A DNA stretch of 64,000 nucleotides from Rattus norvegicus. Lineage: Eukaryota > Chordata > Mammalia > Rodentia > Muridae. Shown here piece by piece: positions 1-13,315 of this stretch. Numbering within the stretch: the stretch's first letter is position 1; each line of letters starts with the position of its first letter. The translations under genes were made by a program, and so were the position numbers. A model generated the notes under the pieces. It was not told where the DNA came from. It saw nothing but the letters and a program-made list of their open reading frames with translations, and ran no database searches. The stretch covers positions 44,887,550-44,951,549 of the forward strand of contig NC_086036.1 in NCBI RefSeq assembly GCF_036323735.1, in the 5' to 3' direction.

Positions 1-548
1 GCGTTTTAAAGGATAATATGTAATTATAGCACCTTACATGTAATATATTGAAATGTAATCTTAACCCACTAAATAATAATATATGTCTGCTATCACCATT
101 CGGGGAGCACATTACGTTTATTCCGCTCAGCAGCGGTGCTGGAGGAATCCCTGAGAAAGGAATGGCAGCCCATCTACAACCTAGAGAGGACGTGCAACAG
201 AGAGGACTTGCAAATCACACCTGTCTCAGGCCATCCTCTCAGAGGCCAACCAGAGCAAATCAAGCGGCTTTCTTTCACTCATTTCTCCTGGTGCCTTCAG
301 GTTTGGAAATCTGTCCCATTCATTTAATAATCAACCGCACTTTCTTAAATGTGTGACTCTTTGACATAGCTAAGATTCATTTTGATATTTAACATGGAGT
401 GGGAAGAAACTAATTAATTTTCCTAATAGTGTTTAAAAACTAATCTGTAAGATTCTTATTTGTTCATAATATTTCATTATCATCTTTTAAACTTTATGGT
501 ATGAGGTCATACTAACATGCCTCTAAAAAGAAAAGTGTGTCATACCTA

Positions 549-923
549 GGTTTCTATGGCCATGACAAAACACTGTGACCAAAAGCAACCTGGAAAAGGG
601 AGAGGTTATTTCAGTTTACAGTTAGATCCACATCACAGCACATCATGAAGACAATTCAGAGCAGAAATACGGAGGCAGGAGCTGATGCAGAGGCTACAAA
701 AGAGTGCTGCTTACTGTCTTGCTTCCCATGGCTTTGGTATAGCACCCAGGACCACCACCTCCTATCCACAGTGAGCTGGGACATCCCACATCAATCATCA
801 CTCAAAAACTATACCGCAGGTTTTCCCACAGTCCAATCAAGTGGGGGTACTTTCTCAATTGAGATTCCCTCTTCCAAAATGATTTGAGCTTGAGTCAAGC
901 TGAAATAAAACTAGTCAGCGCAG
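549..923 (-). repeat. Rodent dispersed repeat, family A (LTR-like), antisense
   Basis: The sequence runs from GGTTTCTATGGCCATGACA to CTAGTCAGCGCAG and matches a very common rodent repeat that also occurs at 17720-18100, 25586-25812, 39845-40221 and 62920-63187. In the opposite orientation the family starts TGGC, ends CA and carries an AATAAA-like signal, which suggests an LTR. I believe it belongs among the RMER/MaLR-type repeats, but I am unsure of the name. The central portion (GGAGGCAGGAGCTGATGCAG) is well preserved. Confidence 0.7.
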
Positions 924-2106
924 AGTGATTTAAAGATCCCCTTTCTCTGTCATGACTTAAGAACAGTAAGAAATTGAAGGGGGGAAGTTTCCTCTAGGAC
1001 TAACATCTTATGATTAATAGATGTATAGTTATGACCAGCAAGAAGAGTAAAGAACAGTGTCCTCGTGGGGACTTGTGATTGTTCTCAGTACCACCAGTCA
1101 GGTTGCCTAAACTGAATCCAGAATGCTATTGTTTGATTCCTGAGTCTTGTGGTCTCAGACAGACCACCTTGTGCTGCTGACACACACAGAAGATTTCACT
1201 CTGCAGCAGTTTTGTTCTTTGAAAGAGACACACAGCTAATCCTTGTGTGTAGGTTTTGTTTGCGTTGCTCAATTTCTTTGCAGTCTGCAAATTAAAGGAG
1301 ACAAATCAAATTCTGTCAGGGGAAGTTGTACTCGGCCACAACATGGCACTAATTTCAGTTAGACGGACAGTGGCCATCTGTCAAGATCCTCCCGCTAAGA
1401 CTTTTACTGTCTAGGTTTACCAAAATGCAACGGGATATCTAAGGACCAAGAATATAAAACTAGGCTGCCAGTCTGAAAAAATTAGTCATTAGAGAAATTG
1501 AAATGTGTATCAAAAAGAAAAGAGAGTTTCAGACTGTGTAAGGATTAAATGAGCTTGCCGCACATAGTTTTTGTATTCTTACTAGAAACATCACTGCTCT
1601 CTCGCAGGAAGACCAGTCAGAAAAATAGTCTTTGACTTTTAACAAATTCCCCTGTGTAGTTGAAACACGGGTTACCAAACACAAAGTAATAATGCTAACA
1701 GTGCTGAAAGAATGTTGAATCATTGTAGTTTCAAAATGTGAGCTTTCTCTTTTTTAAAAACTAAACTAGCTACCAGCTATATCTAGAGACAAAACTGTGC
1801 CCAAATAATTCCTATCAAGATCTCCAAATTGTTTTGCCAATTACAACTTTAATTTTCCATCTTCCTTCCCTCTCCGCCCCCTTCTGTACTCTGAATTAAT
1901 TAAACCTCCTTTCCAGACTTCACATGGAGGAATGCTTTGGAATACTTTGGAATTCTAAGAATACTTTGGAGGCATATTTGTGTCACATTTCTATATATAC
2001 AAAAAATGCTTTGGGTATGATCAATTGATACAGGATTATGGTAGAAAATTTTGCCTCAAATCATACGTATTATGTTAGTAAGTTGTCATGTGCTGTTCAG
2101 GCTTGT

Positions 2107-2211
2107 TTTTTTTTTCTTTTCTTTTTTCTTTTTTTCAGAACTGGGGACCAAACCCAGGGCCTTGCGCTTGCTAGGCAAGCGCTCTACCACTGAGCTAAAT
2201 CCCCAACCCCA
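2107..2211 (-). mobile_element. ID SINE (BC1-derived), antisense
   Basis: On the minus strand this reads as the tRNA-Ala/BC1-derived ID core (GGGGTTGGGGATTTAGCTCA, then the GAGCGCTTGCCTAGCAAGCG region) followed by an A-rich tail, seen on the plus strand as T-rich 2107-2136. A perfect 14-bp target-site duplication, CTGTTCAGGCTTGT, lies at 2093-2106 and 2212-2225. The intact duplication and low divergence show a recent insertion. ID elements are especially numerous in rat, which supports the species call. It is a transposed SINE, not a tRNA gene. Confidence 0.95.
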
Positions 2212-2239
2212 CTGTTCAGGCTTGTAAAGAGCAGACACT

Positions 2240-2770
2240 GAGAGTGAGTTCCTCTGTGACTCAAGTGTGTTCTTGTCGTGTCTTCCTAAACCTCTTGTCC
2301 TGAGTCAGGCTGCCCCCACAAGAAGGGTGAAAACAGCAAGCGGGAAAGGAAGGGCATTAAAGTGCTGTGTCCAAGAGAACAGCCAGAAGTAATTAGCCCC
2401 CACAGACATCACTGTCGTTCATCTCACAATATAAAAATGTCTACAACGGACCCAAGAAGCTCAGCATTCATTCAACCGAGACCTCCAGCTGACTGACTCA
2501 ACTTCCCCAGTTGCTTTTTGCTGGATGTCTGCAAGCCTGTGATCTGATGGGGTCCATTGCCTTTGTTTTCCCAATCGGACTACTCCCCTCATCTCTGCTG
2601 ATGTTAGAGATCCCAGATTTGGTGATGCTTTGCCATCTGCCTGCTGCTCCTGTCTGTCTCCTGTTTGCTATTTGTTCTTTTACTGTTACTTGCTCTGTAC
2701 TTAATAAAGCCACTCATTTGAAACCACAAGCACGGCTATCGTAAACCATTCTGCAGACCTTACAGAACAC
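2240..2770 (+). repeat. Possible solo LTR-like sequence
   Basis: The segment ends with a U3/R/U5-like layout: a pyrimidine-rich stretch, TGTACTTAATAAAGCCACTC with a polyadenylation signal at about 2701-2708, then about 60 bp with unusual CpG content for this region. I do not recognise a named family and found no clear flanking duplication. It could equally be unique sequence with a chance AATAAA. Confidence 0.25.
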
Positions 2771-5072
2771 CATAATATGAACTCCAGTCCCAAAAGTTTA
2801 AAGAGAACAGAATTTATTAGACAGAGATGCTCTGCAAACTCCAAACTCACAGAACAAATGAAATTTGTGGTTATTCAACCTGCAAGATTGGAGTGAGGTG
2901 GGTGTTATTTCTAGGAATCTCACTGCCAGTTTCCTTTCCATAAAAATTCCCCTTGGAACATTGCAAAAATGTTTATATTTACACACACACAAAAATCAAA
3001 TGACAAGTAACCTTTCACATAACAGCAGCCGTCCTGGATGAGCAAACCTTCTCGTGTGCTCATCTTCAGACCTTATCACTTGGGTTATAGAGTGCTAAAC
3101 ATCCAAGACACAAACAACACTTTCGAAAGGATGGTTCATCTTGGAAAGAGGTTTGGTGGGAAAGTCCCAGTCATCTGAACATCTACCACAGGATAGAAGA
3201 CAGTGGCATGAGGAAGCAGCTCAGTTGTCTTCAGATAACTAGTAAAGCCCAAGTTTGTCACCTCTAGCCACCTAGACTTGTGTTGAGTCTACAGTTGGTA
3301 CTACAGAGCAAGATCAACTCAAAACCTTCATTCTCATAACCAGAAGTAACTCAACACTGAAGGACAGCATTGCGAAGTGAAAGGGGCTTAGAAAATGAAT
3401 AGGTTCTCTGTGGACAAGTGCATCGTTCTGAGGGGAATTCAAAGGCACTATCCTAGTGGAAGGCATTGCCTTAATTCAGCACAATACAACTGTATCAATG
3501 GTGCTGTAGGCCCAGTGATCTAATGGAGAACCTAATAACATTATTGTCATTTTGGATGAGTGACCTGAGAATTTAGCCAATATACATAGGGCCAGAGGAG
3601 GATTCAGGGCATGAGGTAGAAAGCAAGCTATATTATGAGAAGTCTGCCTTTCTGGATTTCCCCCTAGAAATGGAGAAGGTTCTGTTTGGCAAAGCAGTTT
3701 ACCTTTCAACAATTGCAACGCAGGACCACAAGACTAATTATAGTAAATCATAATACACGGCGCATGTAGGCTTCAGAACAAAGCACAAGAGACATAATAG
3801 TCAACATCTCTTAGTTAACAATCAAAGAAGATAGCGCCTGCTCCTGAGAACTACTGACTTGGAGGATACAGAGACAGGCAACCAGAATACATGAAAAGGC
3901 GATGTGCCCGGTGCTGGGGGAGTCCAGGGGAAGAAAGCACATTTATATATCCAGCTCTTAGAATATGAATGTGGTCCACTCAACTTCACCCTCCAAATAC
4001 AGCATCTAGATTTAAAGCTGAATCAATTATTCATAAAGTGCACTGCCAGGGTGGTCTCTTCTTGCAGGCCCCTCCCAAGACGCTGATCCTCTTTAGCATC
4101 TGAGTGATGCGGAATAAGGATCATGGTCCTTCATTCTCTTTTCAGATCAGGAGATGGAGGGTTTGTGTGTTTAAAGATCGGAGGCATGGAAAACGTAAAA
4201 TACAGACTCAGAGTATACAGTGTGGTGTTTTTCGAATCAATATTCAGTTTCACAACCAGGAACCCGTAAAGAAAGAACAAACCATGGAAAAACAAACAAT
4301 TTTACAGTTATTGAGATGACACAAGTTGCTGGATAGAAAAACAAAACAATCAATTTTAAGGGCCAACAAATTAAAGCTAGTTCAAACACTGAGACAGGAT
4401 ATTTCTTTAAAAAAAAATGGTAGCAAACCAAAAGAGAGCATTAGTTCTTGAATAACTAAAGCAATTATTTGAAGTAATAGAAGGTGTGTTTTAATAGCTG
4501 CCTGTCTGTACCCTCTGACACAGCATTAATACTGACCGTGTTAGCTTCCCTAGGAGAGGTGCTATGGGCAGACTTGTTGACACCCAGGGAAGCACCTACA
4601 CCTACATTGTCTACCGAAATCACAAAATCCATGCCTATGGGGTGGAACATATGATACAAATTCTGCAGTTTCTTTCAAATTGGAAATATTTAGAAGTGAG
4701 CAAGATAACATTCCATAGCACAGAACCTGTAAAACACTGCTGGACATGCAAAGAATTTAAATTTGATACCTCATACAAGTCGCAGCTCAAAGGACCATCA
4801 TCATACTGTGTGTCATATATGTGCATAAACATAAGCAACGAAAGATACTTTTATGTTTCAGATTTTTAAATGAGTTATCTAGATGAGTGAACATCTACCA
4901 TTCTCATAGTTCCAGTTACGTGACAACACAGACGCTTACTTCTGGAAACAATGTCAACTAGGGATGACCCTACACAAAGAAAGTACAGACCTCCCCATCA
5001 GCAAGCTGCAGCCAAGAATTTCGACACCTCCAGTGGTGAATTCACCTTTTACAAGTGAGAGGATAAGGCTAG

Positions 5073-5442
5073 TGTGTTAGTTACTTTTCTGAGGCTTCGG
5101 TAAAACACCATGACAAAGGCAACATATGGCACAAAGAATTTATTTGGGTTTAGAGTTCACAATGGTGGGGAAGGAAGCAGTAGGCGCAGCAGGGAAGCAT
5201 GGCCCCAAGTGCCAGGCATTACAGCTCAAAAAGAAAGCCTGAAAACACACCTTCAGCCACAAGCATGAAGCTGAGAGAGTGAACTTCAAGTGGAAAGGCT
5301 TTAAACTCTCAACCCGGTCCCCAGTGACACACTTATCCCCACCTCCCAGACCTTCCCTAACAGCGCCACCAGCTAGGGTAGGGACCAGTGTTCACATGAT
5401 CAAGGCTACGGAGGGTGTTTCTCATCCAAACTGCCACTGCCA
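5073..5442 (-). repeat. Rodent dispersed repeat, family B, antisense
   Basis: Begins TGTGTTAGTTACTTTTCTGA, continues with AAACACCATGACAAAGGCAA and ends near CTCATCCAAACTGCCAC. It is the same arrangement as the copies at 11007-11324, 15095-15461 and 60779-61130; a sense copy lies at 54111-54336. The middle is diverged. Like family A, it appears to be an LTR-type rodent repeat whose exact name I cannot confirm. Confidence 0.65.
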
Positions 5443-7426
5443 GTTTCTAAACAAATCGCTGTCTTCCTGATAGTACAAATTTCCTAGCTGGGTCAATGGC
5501 CAGATCTGCAGTTTTTAATCTGAATAAACAATGGTTAGAATTTTGTCCTGAACATTGGGTCTTACTCATTGAGACGGGAGATCCGTTCTAACTGCAACCA
5601 ATTTTAATACCCAAATAGAACTAACAGAATCCCTATGCTGTTTACAAGCCATGCACTCAGGCTTTTAAATCAACCAGGGAATCAAAATTGGTGTCTGCCT
5701 ACAACTGGCCAAAGACTTAAGGGAGGTGTCTCCTTCTTACCCTGGTTCTTCTCTCAGTGATGTTTCTGACCAATTCCCGTCTTGTGACAGTTTCTCCCTC
5801 CAGCTCCTGACAGTAGGCTCCTCTGTTTCATTCTGAAGCTCATGTTTGAAGTTCATGTTTCCCAGTCTCTTTTAAGAATTTCACTTTCTGCCAATCTTCA
5901 AACATGAAAAAATGGGAGGTGCAGTGTTCGTGGCATTGTCTTCCTTACTGCCCAGAGACTTTTCTACCCTCATCTTCTCAATTCTCCTCTCCCTAGAAGT
6001 GCACAGAACAACTTTTTGTTTATTCTCTGTAACTACAATACCTTTTAGCAAAGTCAGATTTGCATTCATTCAAGCAATCATTGAGCTATGTGTCACACAA
6101 CACCACATGTTTTCATTTCAAAGAGTTTACAAACTTGTTAATTAAAGGACTCCCTGACTGAGTCCTCAAGACTGTGGGATCTTAATACTTAATGGTGGTT
6201 CATAAACAAACATCCCATAAAGATGTCCTCTGGGAGAACCTATAGCAATGCAAAAAAAATAAACTTCAGTGAAAGCTTTTGTTTAACTTCATACAAACTC
6301 TTCTGTATCAGTAATGTTTAATATTCCCCTATTCCAATTTCTATCAAGAAAGGTGTATAACACAATGAATTTTTAGGACTGAAGTAAGCTATAATCTGAG
6401 AAAATTATTACAATAAGTACTTCTGCACATGTGTATGTGTTGTGGTGTGGAGGTGTGCTTGTAAGTGTGTGTGCATGTTTATTATGTATGTGTATTGTGA
6501 GTACATGTGTATATGTGTGTATGTATGAATTATGTGCATGTATGTGTCCGTATTGTGTTACATACCCAAATCAATGACATAAGAAGGAAGACAAGAATGA
6601 ATTAGCATCATAGAACAAGAAAGAAATGTGGTACTATAATATCCCACTGTTTCACTTCATACACGGAAGAGAGATTCAGTGGACTTGTGATTTTTCCCAA
6701 GGGTTGGACTCATTAAGATCACCTGACTTCTTAATATGCCTTCTTCCCAGTAAGCCACAGTTTATAAAATATTCCAAGTATATCAAGATCAAAATGGCAA
6801 GAAGGCCCTTGAGAACTAGAAGCCTCATCTAAAGGGCATTTATCCTTTCAACACAGTGTTCTTCCATGGGGCTTGCTCTCCCCTTAGCATCCTGCATGCA
6901 GATGGGAGGTGAGCATTTGAAAGAAGAGGGGTGAGGAAGGAAAGCTCTCTGAAGAGCTCAGAAGGACTCAAGCCATTCTCTCCACAGGAGAAAAGTTAGC
7001 GGCTGAGAGGGAGCAAAGCTTTAAGCCAACATCCTGAAGCCTCTGAGTCATGAAATCACCAGAGGAAGAGAAATGGCTGTGCTTTAAGTCACATTTGGTA
7101 ATATGAGCCTGGGTGTGAAACATATTAAAATTAGAAAAGGTGGTGACAGATGAAAGGTTAACAGAAAATATGCCAAATTATTTTACTAGAAAAATTTTCT
7201 AAAGTACTCTAGTTAAATATAGTGATGGTATTTTCCCACATAACTAATGTTCAACTTTTCCTAAAGAGGTATGTTTAAATATTCATGTGTGTATGTGGGA
7301 GTGCATGTGTGCGTATATTTGTGCATGTTTATATATGTGTGTGTTTACTAAAACAGAGACACACAAGAACAACATTTCTACATTGAAGATCAGGCTTTCC
7401 TTCTAAAGATTCATTTATTTACTTAT

Positions 7427-7484
7427 CTCTCTGGGTCTCTCTGTCTCTGTCTCTGTCTCTGTCTCTGTCTCTGTCTCTGTCTCT

Positions 7485-7530
<46 letters not shown>
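7427..7530. repeat. (TCTCTG)n-(TG)n compound microsatellite
   Basis: About eight TCTCTG-type hexamers at 7435-7485 pass directly into a (TG)n run of about 21 units at 7488-7530. Confidence 0.98.
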
Positions 7531-7532
<2 letters not shown>

Positions 7533-7857
7533 CTAAATGTGATTACAAATGTACTTACAAACTAAGAAGATAGCGAATGTTTGGATTTGACTGTACTCAC
7601 GCTCCTACTTCTCAACGGAGGACGGCACACCACAAGATGGGCGAGCCTGTGACTAGATCTTTGATTAGTTAGTTATATTGCATCCAAGATTCCATAGTTT
7701 ACTTAGTCCCCTCTGCAGCTAGCCTGAATCACATTACTTATACTCTCCATGAGTTAAAGTCAACATACCTTAGAACAGCACTGCCCTCAGCCAGTGCATA
7801 ACATGGGCTTTGACAGCTAGGTCTTTAAACTCTGCAGGTGTGTGTTAAAGCATACTT

Positions 7858-8219
7858 TTTTTTTTATTAACTTGAGTATTTCTTATATACATTTCGAGTG
7901 TTATTCCCTTTCCCGGTTTCCGGGCAAACATCCCCCTCCCCCCTCCCCTTCCTTATGGGTATTCCCCTCCCAACCCTCCCCCCATTGCCGCCCTCCCCCC
8001 ATAGACTAGTTCACTGGGGGTTCAGTCTTAGCAGGACCCAGGGCTTCCCCTTCCACTGGTGCTCTTACTAGGATATTCATTGCTACCTATGGGGTCAGAG
8101 TCCAGGGTCAGTCCATGTATAGTCTTTAGGTAGTGGCTTAGTCCCTGGAAGCTCTGGTTGCTTGGCATTGTTGTACTTTTGGGGTCTCGAGCCCCTTCAA
8201 GCTCTTCCAGTTCTTTCTC
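7858..8219 (-). mobile_element. Rat L1, 5'-truncated 3' UTR fragment
   Basis: The plus strand reads poly(T) then ATTAACTTGAGTATTTCTTA, the reverse complement of the rat L1 3' end, followed by the G-rich 3' UTR block (C-rich on this strand) and the start of the 3' UTR. Only about 360 bp were copied, with no ORF2. A direct repeat TAAAGCATACTTT flanks it (7846-7858 and 8220-8232) and continues into T-rich sequence, which marks the insertion. Divergence from the other L1 copies in the window is small, so it is fairly young. Confidence 0.93.
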
Positions 8220-8599
8220 TAAAGCATACTTTTATAGCAGCGCTCAGACTCAGCCTGCATGCCTCCATCTCCTTGGCCTTCTTGGCCTGACTTGACTGCT
8301 TCAAGTCAAACCACTTCCCCTAAACCACTTTTCCAAATCAAAGCAGGCGCTCCCTCCAGTCATGCTTGTATCATTCGCTATGCCTGAACCTTCTCAGCAA
8401 TCGCTCCATTAAACAATAACTTCCCATCTCTCCCCCTTTCATAGGTCTCCTACTCCATCTTTCATATTCCAACCTGGGCAGAGCTCCTTAAATCTTGTCC
8501 TAAACCCTTTACCTATTTTTTTTTCATCAATGCATAGATTCAATTAACATTCAGAGGATATTTCACCCAACAAAAAGCAGACCACCACCTTCACAAATT

Positions 8600-8790
8600 T
8601 AAAATAGAAATGACAAAAACAGAACAAGAGGAAAAGAAATATACTACCAAAGCACAATGGAATTAAACTAGAAATCAGTAACAGAAAGACAACTAGAAAA
8701 TCCCAAACTATTTGGCACTTAAACCACACTTCTAAATAGCACATGGATTTTTTAAAAAGTCTTGAGAAAAGTTTAAACATATTTTATATA
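8600..8790 (+). mobile_element. Ancient L1 ORF2 fragment
   Basis: Reads like a heavily decayed mammalian L1 ORF2 segment: GGAATTAAACTAGAAATCAG, ACAGAAAGACAACTAGAAAA and TTTGGCACTTAAACCACACT correspond to the conserved stretch after the endonuclease domain. No open frame remains. The edges are approximate. Confidence 0.6.
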
Positions 8791-9592
8791 AAATAGAAAG
8801 GGAAACACAGTTTATCATGTTAGTGGAATGCAGAAAAATCCAAATAAACAAGTGACATTTATAGCCCTCCATCTAACATCTGACCAAGGACACAGTGACA
8901 CCATAGTTAGAAGGATAGTTTCAGTGAATAAAAGAATCACCTGGTAAGGTCTTCATTGAGTAAGTGCAGCTACAGAAGCATAACATTTAGAAATACCAAA
9001 GTAAATGCCAGAAGAAATAGCTGTAAAATTGCTAGGGGCAGTTGTGAAAAGTACCTGTGTATAAAGGCATGTGGAAGGAAAGGAACAGGGCATTGAGTAG
9101 GTTATAGATATAGATGAATTTAGTCTCATCTATAATCTCTTAGTTTTGATAAGTTCCATATAAAAACTGATATACTTAAACATGTAGAAATGGACAAAAC
9201 ATGCAAATATGTTATGTTTCAGAGGCTTTGATTGTATAGCCTTCAGTCACACAAAATATGAAACAGGATTGTTAAGATTCAGAATCCACAGTCCTTTGCA
9301 GGCATTAAATACTGTTGAGTAATCAAACCCAAAATAATATCCTATTATTTAATCTAAGAAAGGTATATAGAGCTAAATACTGAATAATATCCAATATGGA
9401 TGGAAGTATGAAAAACAGTAGTACTATAAGGTCTCAAAATTAGTTTGTGGTCTCTGTTAAAATTTTACACATTTTACATATATATTCTAGAAACACCAAT
9501 GTCACTCTCCAAACTTAACCTATAGATAACTCAATGAGTGCTCAGGTGTATGTGCAAGAATTTCAATGTAGCATTCCTTACAACAAAACATA

Positions 9593-9593
<1 letters not shown>

Positions 9594-9639
<46 letters not shown>
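9594..9639. repeat. (GT)n microsatellite
   Basis: About 23 uninterrupted GT units lie directly next to the B3 SINE downstream. Confidence 0.98.
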
Positions 9640-9640
<1 letters not shown>

Positions 9641-9644
9641 TCGC

Positions 9645-9880
9645 GCATAACACACATGCACGTGGGGACCTAAGGTCAGTCTCTGGCGTCTTGCACCCTC
9701 TTTCTGTCAGATAGAGTCTCTCATTATGCTGGAGCTCAACTATTTGCTTAGGCCTAAGCCTAGCTGACTTGTCTCCATCTCCCTAGCCCTGGAACTACAG
9801 ATGAACACTATCATATGCTGCCTTCTTCTAGGGACTAAACCCAAGACCACATGCTGTGCAGCAAGCGTTTCACTGTAGTA
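9645..9880 (-). mobile_element. B3-type SINE, antisense
   Basis: The order of blocks fits an antisense B3: GATAGAGTCTCTCATTATGC, GGAGCTCAACTATTTGCTTA, CTCCATCTCCCTAGCCCTGG, then a tRNA-like end resembling CTGTGCAGCAAGCGTTTCAC. It is diverged. Confidence 0.7.
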
Positions 9881-11006
9881 GGGCAAAAGTCCTTCCATCT
9901 TGTCTCTACTGGAGTCATCTCTGATCTAAGTGGAAATGGATCCCCACTCCCTTTTCTATCCCTGTCACGAAAACTCCCATGGAAAAGTATCCAATCTTGA
10001 CCTAGAAACTCCAGGTTGCAGCGCCCCAGCTAACTGCATGCTTTGGGCTTCTGTTAAACTGCTTACTTGCTTTACTTCCCCCTAACATTGCCAAGCAGGA
10101 TGTCATTTTTCCATATTCTTTGCATTTAGAAGCTTCCTGTAAAATGCATTCAAGGCTTCTCTGTGAGAACCATTTCTCTTCAGGCAGTTATTCATTTAAT
10201 ACAGACTCAATTCTGACTTCAGATACGCCACACAGTCTTTGGGTCGCTACCCAACAAGAATGCCAACTGAATCATTTCTAATCCTCAAGCCCCGAAAAAA
10301 AAGAAATCTTCTTTCATGAAAATATTTACTGTACCTACATCATAATGACATTGATTTAGAAATGTGCCTAACATATAACTTTGAGTAGAAGCATAAATTC
10401 TAGAATCATCTTTGTTAAAAATGTATACAGTAATATAAAATCAATACAGGGAATAGATGTTTTTATAATTACACAGCAAATAACTTTGTTTCTCATCGCT
10501 GCCTTCAAAACAAAGCCCCCCTCTGCCATTCCCTGCATACAAGGATGAACCATTCAGTAAGTTCTTTAACTTTCTAGTTATTTCACTTATAAGAACAAAT
10601 CTAATTTTGTTAATTACAACTAAATTTTAGGCATTGCAAAATCCAATCAAGTCTGATCTAATCCTTTATTTTCATGTGCAATTTAAAAATATCCAGCCTT
10701 GCCTAATCTTAAATAAAGACTTGGGCTGGGAGATCTTCAGACACACAGAACACTATCAGCTATCATTGCAGAGTGTTCCCCCACCCCCAACCCCTCTCTC
10801 CTCTCCACTTCCTCCTTGCCTTCCTTTCCCTTCCCTCCCCTCCCCTCCACACTTTTCTTTCTTCCTTTGTTTTTCAATGCCACCTTCCTGTTTGTAAGTC
10901 CTCTATAGTCAGTGAACAGGAAGGGGAGACTCATGAAAAGGGATCACTGCATCACCCCCACATAGTTGACTAGCCTCTTGATTCCTCCCTTGGCTTCTCA
11001 CTCATG

Positions 11007-11324
11007 TGTCTTAGTTAGGGTCTTACTGCTGTGAACAGACACCATGACCAAGGCAGCTTTTATAAAGACAACATTTATTTAGGGCTGGCTTACAGGTTCA
11101 GAGGTTCAGTCCATTATCATCAAGGCTGGAACATAGCAGCATCCAGGAGGGCATGATGTGGGAGGAGCTGAGAGTTTCTATATCTGAAGGCCACTAGGAG
11201 AAGATTGACTTCCAAGGAGCTAGACAAGATTTTTAAAGCCCCAGCCCAGTGCCACACCCATTGCAGCAAGGCCACACCTCCTAATAGTGCCACTCCCTAG
11301 GCTAAGATTATACAAACCATCACA
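11007..11324 (-). repeat. Rodent dispersed repeat, family B, antisense
   Basis: A well-preserved copy starting TGTCTTAGTTAGGGTCTTAC, with AGACACCATGACCAAGGCAG and GGCTGGCTTACAGGTTCAGA, ending with GCAAGGCCACACCTCCTAAT and CAAACCATCACA. It has the same layout as the copy at 60779-61130. Confidence 0.8.
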
Positions 11325-13182
11325 CTCATAGGATCTTTTTCCCCACAAGGCAGATGGTCTTAAGCAAGGAGCTCAAGCCTGACTTGCTCCTGGTATCTTT
11401 TTGCTCCACAGTCATCATAACACAGTGGGAACACTGATCTTCTGTAGCTTCTCACCTCTGTGTCCCATACCTTCTCTCAAGACTTTAATTTGTGTAAATT
11501 ATCATACAAAGTAGTAGTGGTCATTATGACCTCTACCTACACACTCTGTTTTTACCCATCCCTTTCCTCTACTGCACTCTCCTGATTCTTCATTACTCAC
11601 AATATCCACTTCTACATCACACACATTCCATTCTGAAGCCAGAGTCCTGCACTTTCTTCTGGTTGATTTACTCTCCCTCCACTCCAATTCAAAGACACAA
11701 AGGATGGGCTTCAGTCTTCTAAAAACTCCTGCACAGCTCCAGCTTCATATTCCCCACCAATCCTTCTTGGGGAAACATTCCAGAGATCTCTAAATAACTT
11801 GCTTGGTGTCTCCCCTACCTACCCTGGGGTAAAACTACATTTGTCATCTTGAGAAAGAGAAAAAATTATCAAACCACTCTTTCTTCCTAGAAACTTCCTT
11901 CAGTAAATTCTCTTGAATATCAAATTTTCTGCTTCTTACATACATAAAATAGCAAATAGAAATGTAGTTGCCTCTTAGCAAGCCTTTGAGAGTGTGTCTG
12001 TCTTGATGTGTAGCACTTCATGATCTATTATTCTCATCTTTAAGACTCAGTCAAATCTTTCTTCACAGAGGAAAAAAAATGAGGCTTATTTATAACAAGT
12101 TCCAGATGGCCAAGGTCTCATGACTTTAGGCAGCCAGGAGAAAAGTTTTTGCAAATAAAGTTGCAAAACTATCTCTACTCTGTCTTATAACATCTAATTC
12201 TCTATTTCTTTAGGCCTCTACCATAACCGACTCTCTGAGACCAGCGCTATGAATGTAATTGATCCACCTCATCCATCTCATTCTACTGGGAACATTTGAA
12301 GCTAACAAACAATAGCACCACTTGTATCCCAGTAGATAAAATTGTTCTCAAACATTTCAGGAAATGTGCCGTAACAGGAAAGATCCCAAATTCCAGTGTA
12401 AGTGCATGGCTCCCCCTTGGACACTGTCACTAACAACCGAAGTTTACCACAGCCCTTAGCATCAGGAAAGCAGGTCATTCGTCTGCTGCATTCCATGGCT
12501 TTACCTCGGTCAGTGCTGCTGCTCTGTTTACAAGCTGCAAAATGTTTGAGACCAAACAAATGTCTGCTCCCCAAACCTGCTGCTTTTGGAAGGGTTTTCA
12601 GTAACTTCTGAGGGTACCGTTTGGACCAGTTTGGGGAATTCTCTATAAGTTCATACAAGGCTGCTCTTTAACAGTGCAATCTCTCACTTCTCCAAGAAGT
12701 GCTTACTTCTTGTCAGACCTTGTATATTCAGAGGGTATCTATTCACTCCCCTGGCTTGCATAGTGTGTTATGCTTCTCATCTTTTCAGTAATAGAAGGTG
12801 AGCTCCAAAGACACAGTTTTTATATTTGGTCTCAGACTATTTCCACTGACTTATCACAATACCTGATACCAAATCTAAGTTTAGTAAGTATTCGTTGCAT
12901 TTATTAATTAACTGTTGGTGGGTTTTTTTAATAGTCCATTTTGATAGCTTTTGAATAAGTGCATTACAGTTTTCCTCTTACTCAACTAGCTCTGAAATCA
13001 CTGAGACTGGATTATTATTTTTATTTATCAAGCTTTAAGGGCACAACAAGTGAGCAGTGAGTTTAATTCTCTAAACTAATCTGGCTACCCCCTGCCAAAA
13101 CCCCAGTGATATTTGTATTTTAGTACTGATCCAGCTCTCTGGGAATTCAGGTATTTTCTCATGGTCTCTACTCCCTGTGTCT

Positions 13183-13186
<4 letters not shown>

Positions 13187-13243
<57 letters not shown>

Positions 13244-13315
13244 CCTCTCCTCTCCTCTCCTCCTCCTCCTCCTCCTCTTCCTCCTCCTCCTCCTCCTCCT
13301 CCTCCTCCTCCTTCT
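13187..13315. repeat. Polypyrimidine tract (TC)n-(TCCTC)n-(TCC)n
   Basis: About 26 TC units, then a short CTCCT block, then about 20 TCC triplets with rare interruptions. One strand is pure pyrimidine for about 129 bp. It gives an artefactual poly-Ser/Leu frame. Confidence 0.98.

Larger units (their letters stand above)
1..7426. other. Mostly unique non-coding DNA
   Basis: Apart from the repeats listed separately, I see no gene here. Open frames are 60-102 codons, lack family motifs and are not joined by a convincing exon pattern. A GT-rich degenerate tract lies at about 6421-6560. Three copies of an 11-mer like AATACTTTGGA occur within about 1930-1970. The stretches 1-548, 924-2092, 2771-5072 and 5443-7426 show nothing I can name. 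Confidence 0.6.
7531..13186. other. Non-coding DNA with scattered repeats
   Basis: Apart from the listed repeats, no coding exon is recognisable. A 118-codon minus frame at 12302-12658 has no recognisable domain. Pyrimidine-rich sequence lies at 10776-10870. Stretches 8234-8600, 8791-9593, 9881-11006 and 11325-13186 contain nothing I can identify. Confidence 0.55.

Noticed and set aside
2137..2211. tRNA-like sequence
   Set aside because: It is the tRNA-derived head of an ID SINE with an A-rich tail and a target-site duplication, not a functional tRNA gene.
12302..12658. 118-codon minus-strand frame
   Set aside because: No known motif, and an opposing 69-codon frame overlaps it. Not supportable as a gene without conservation data.
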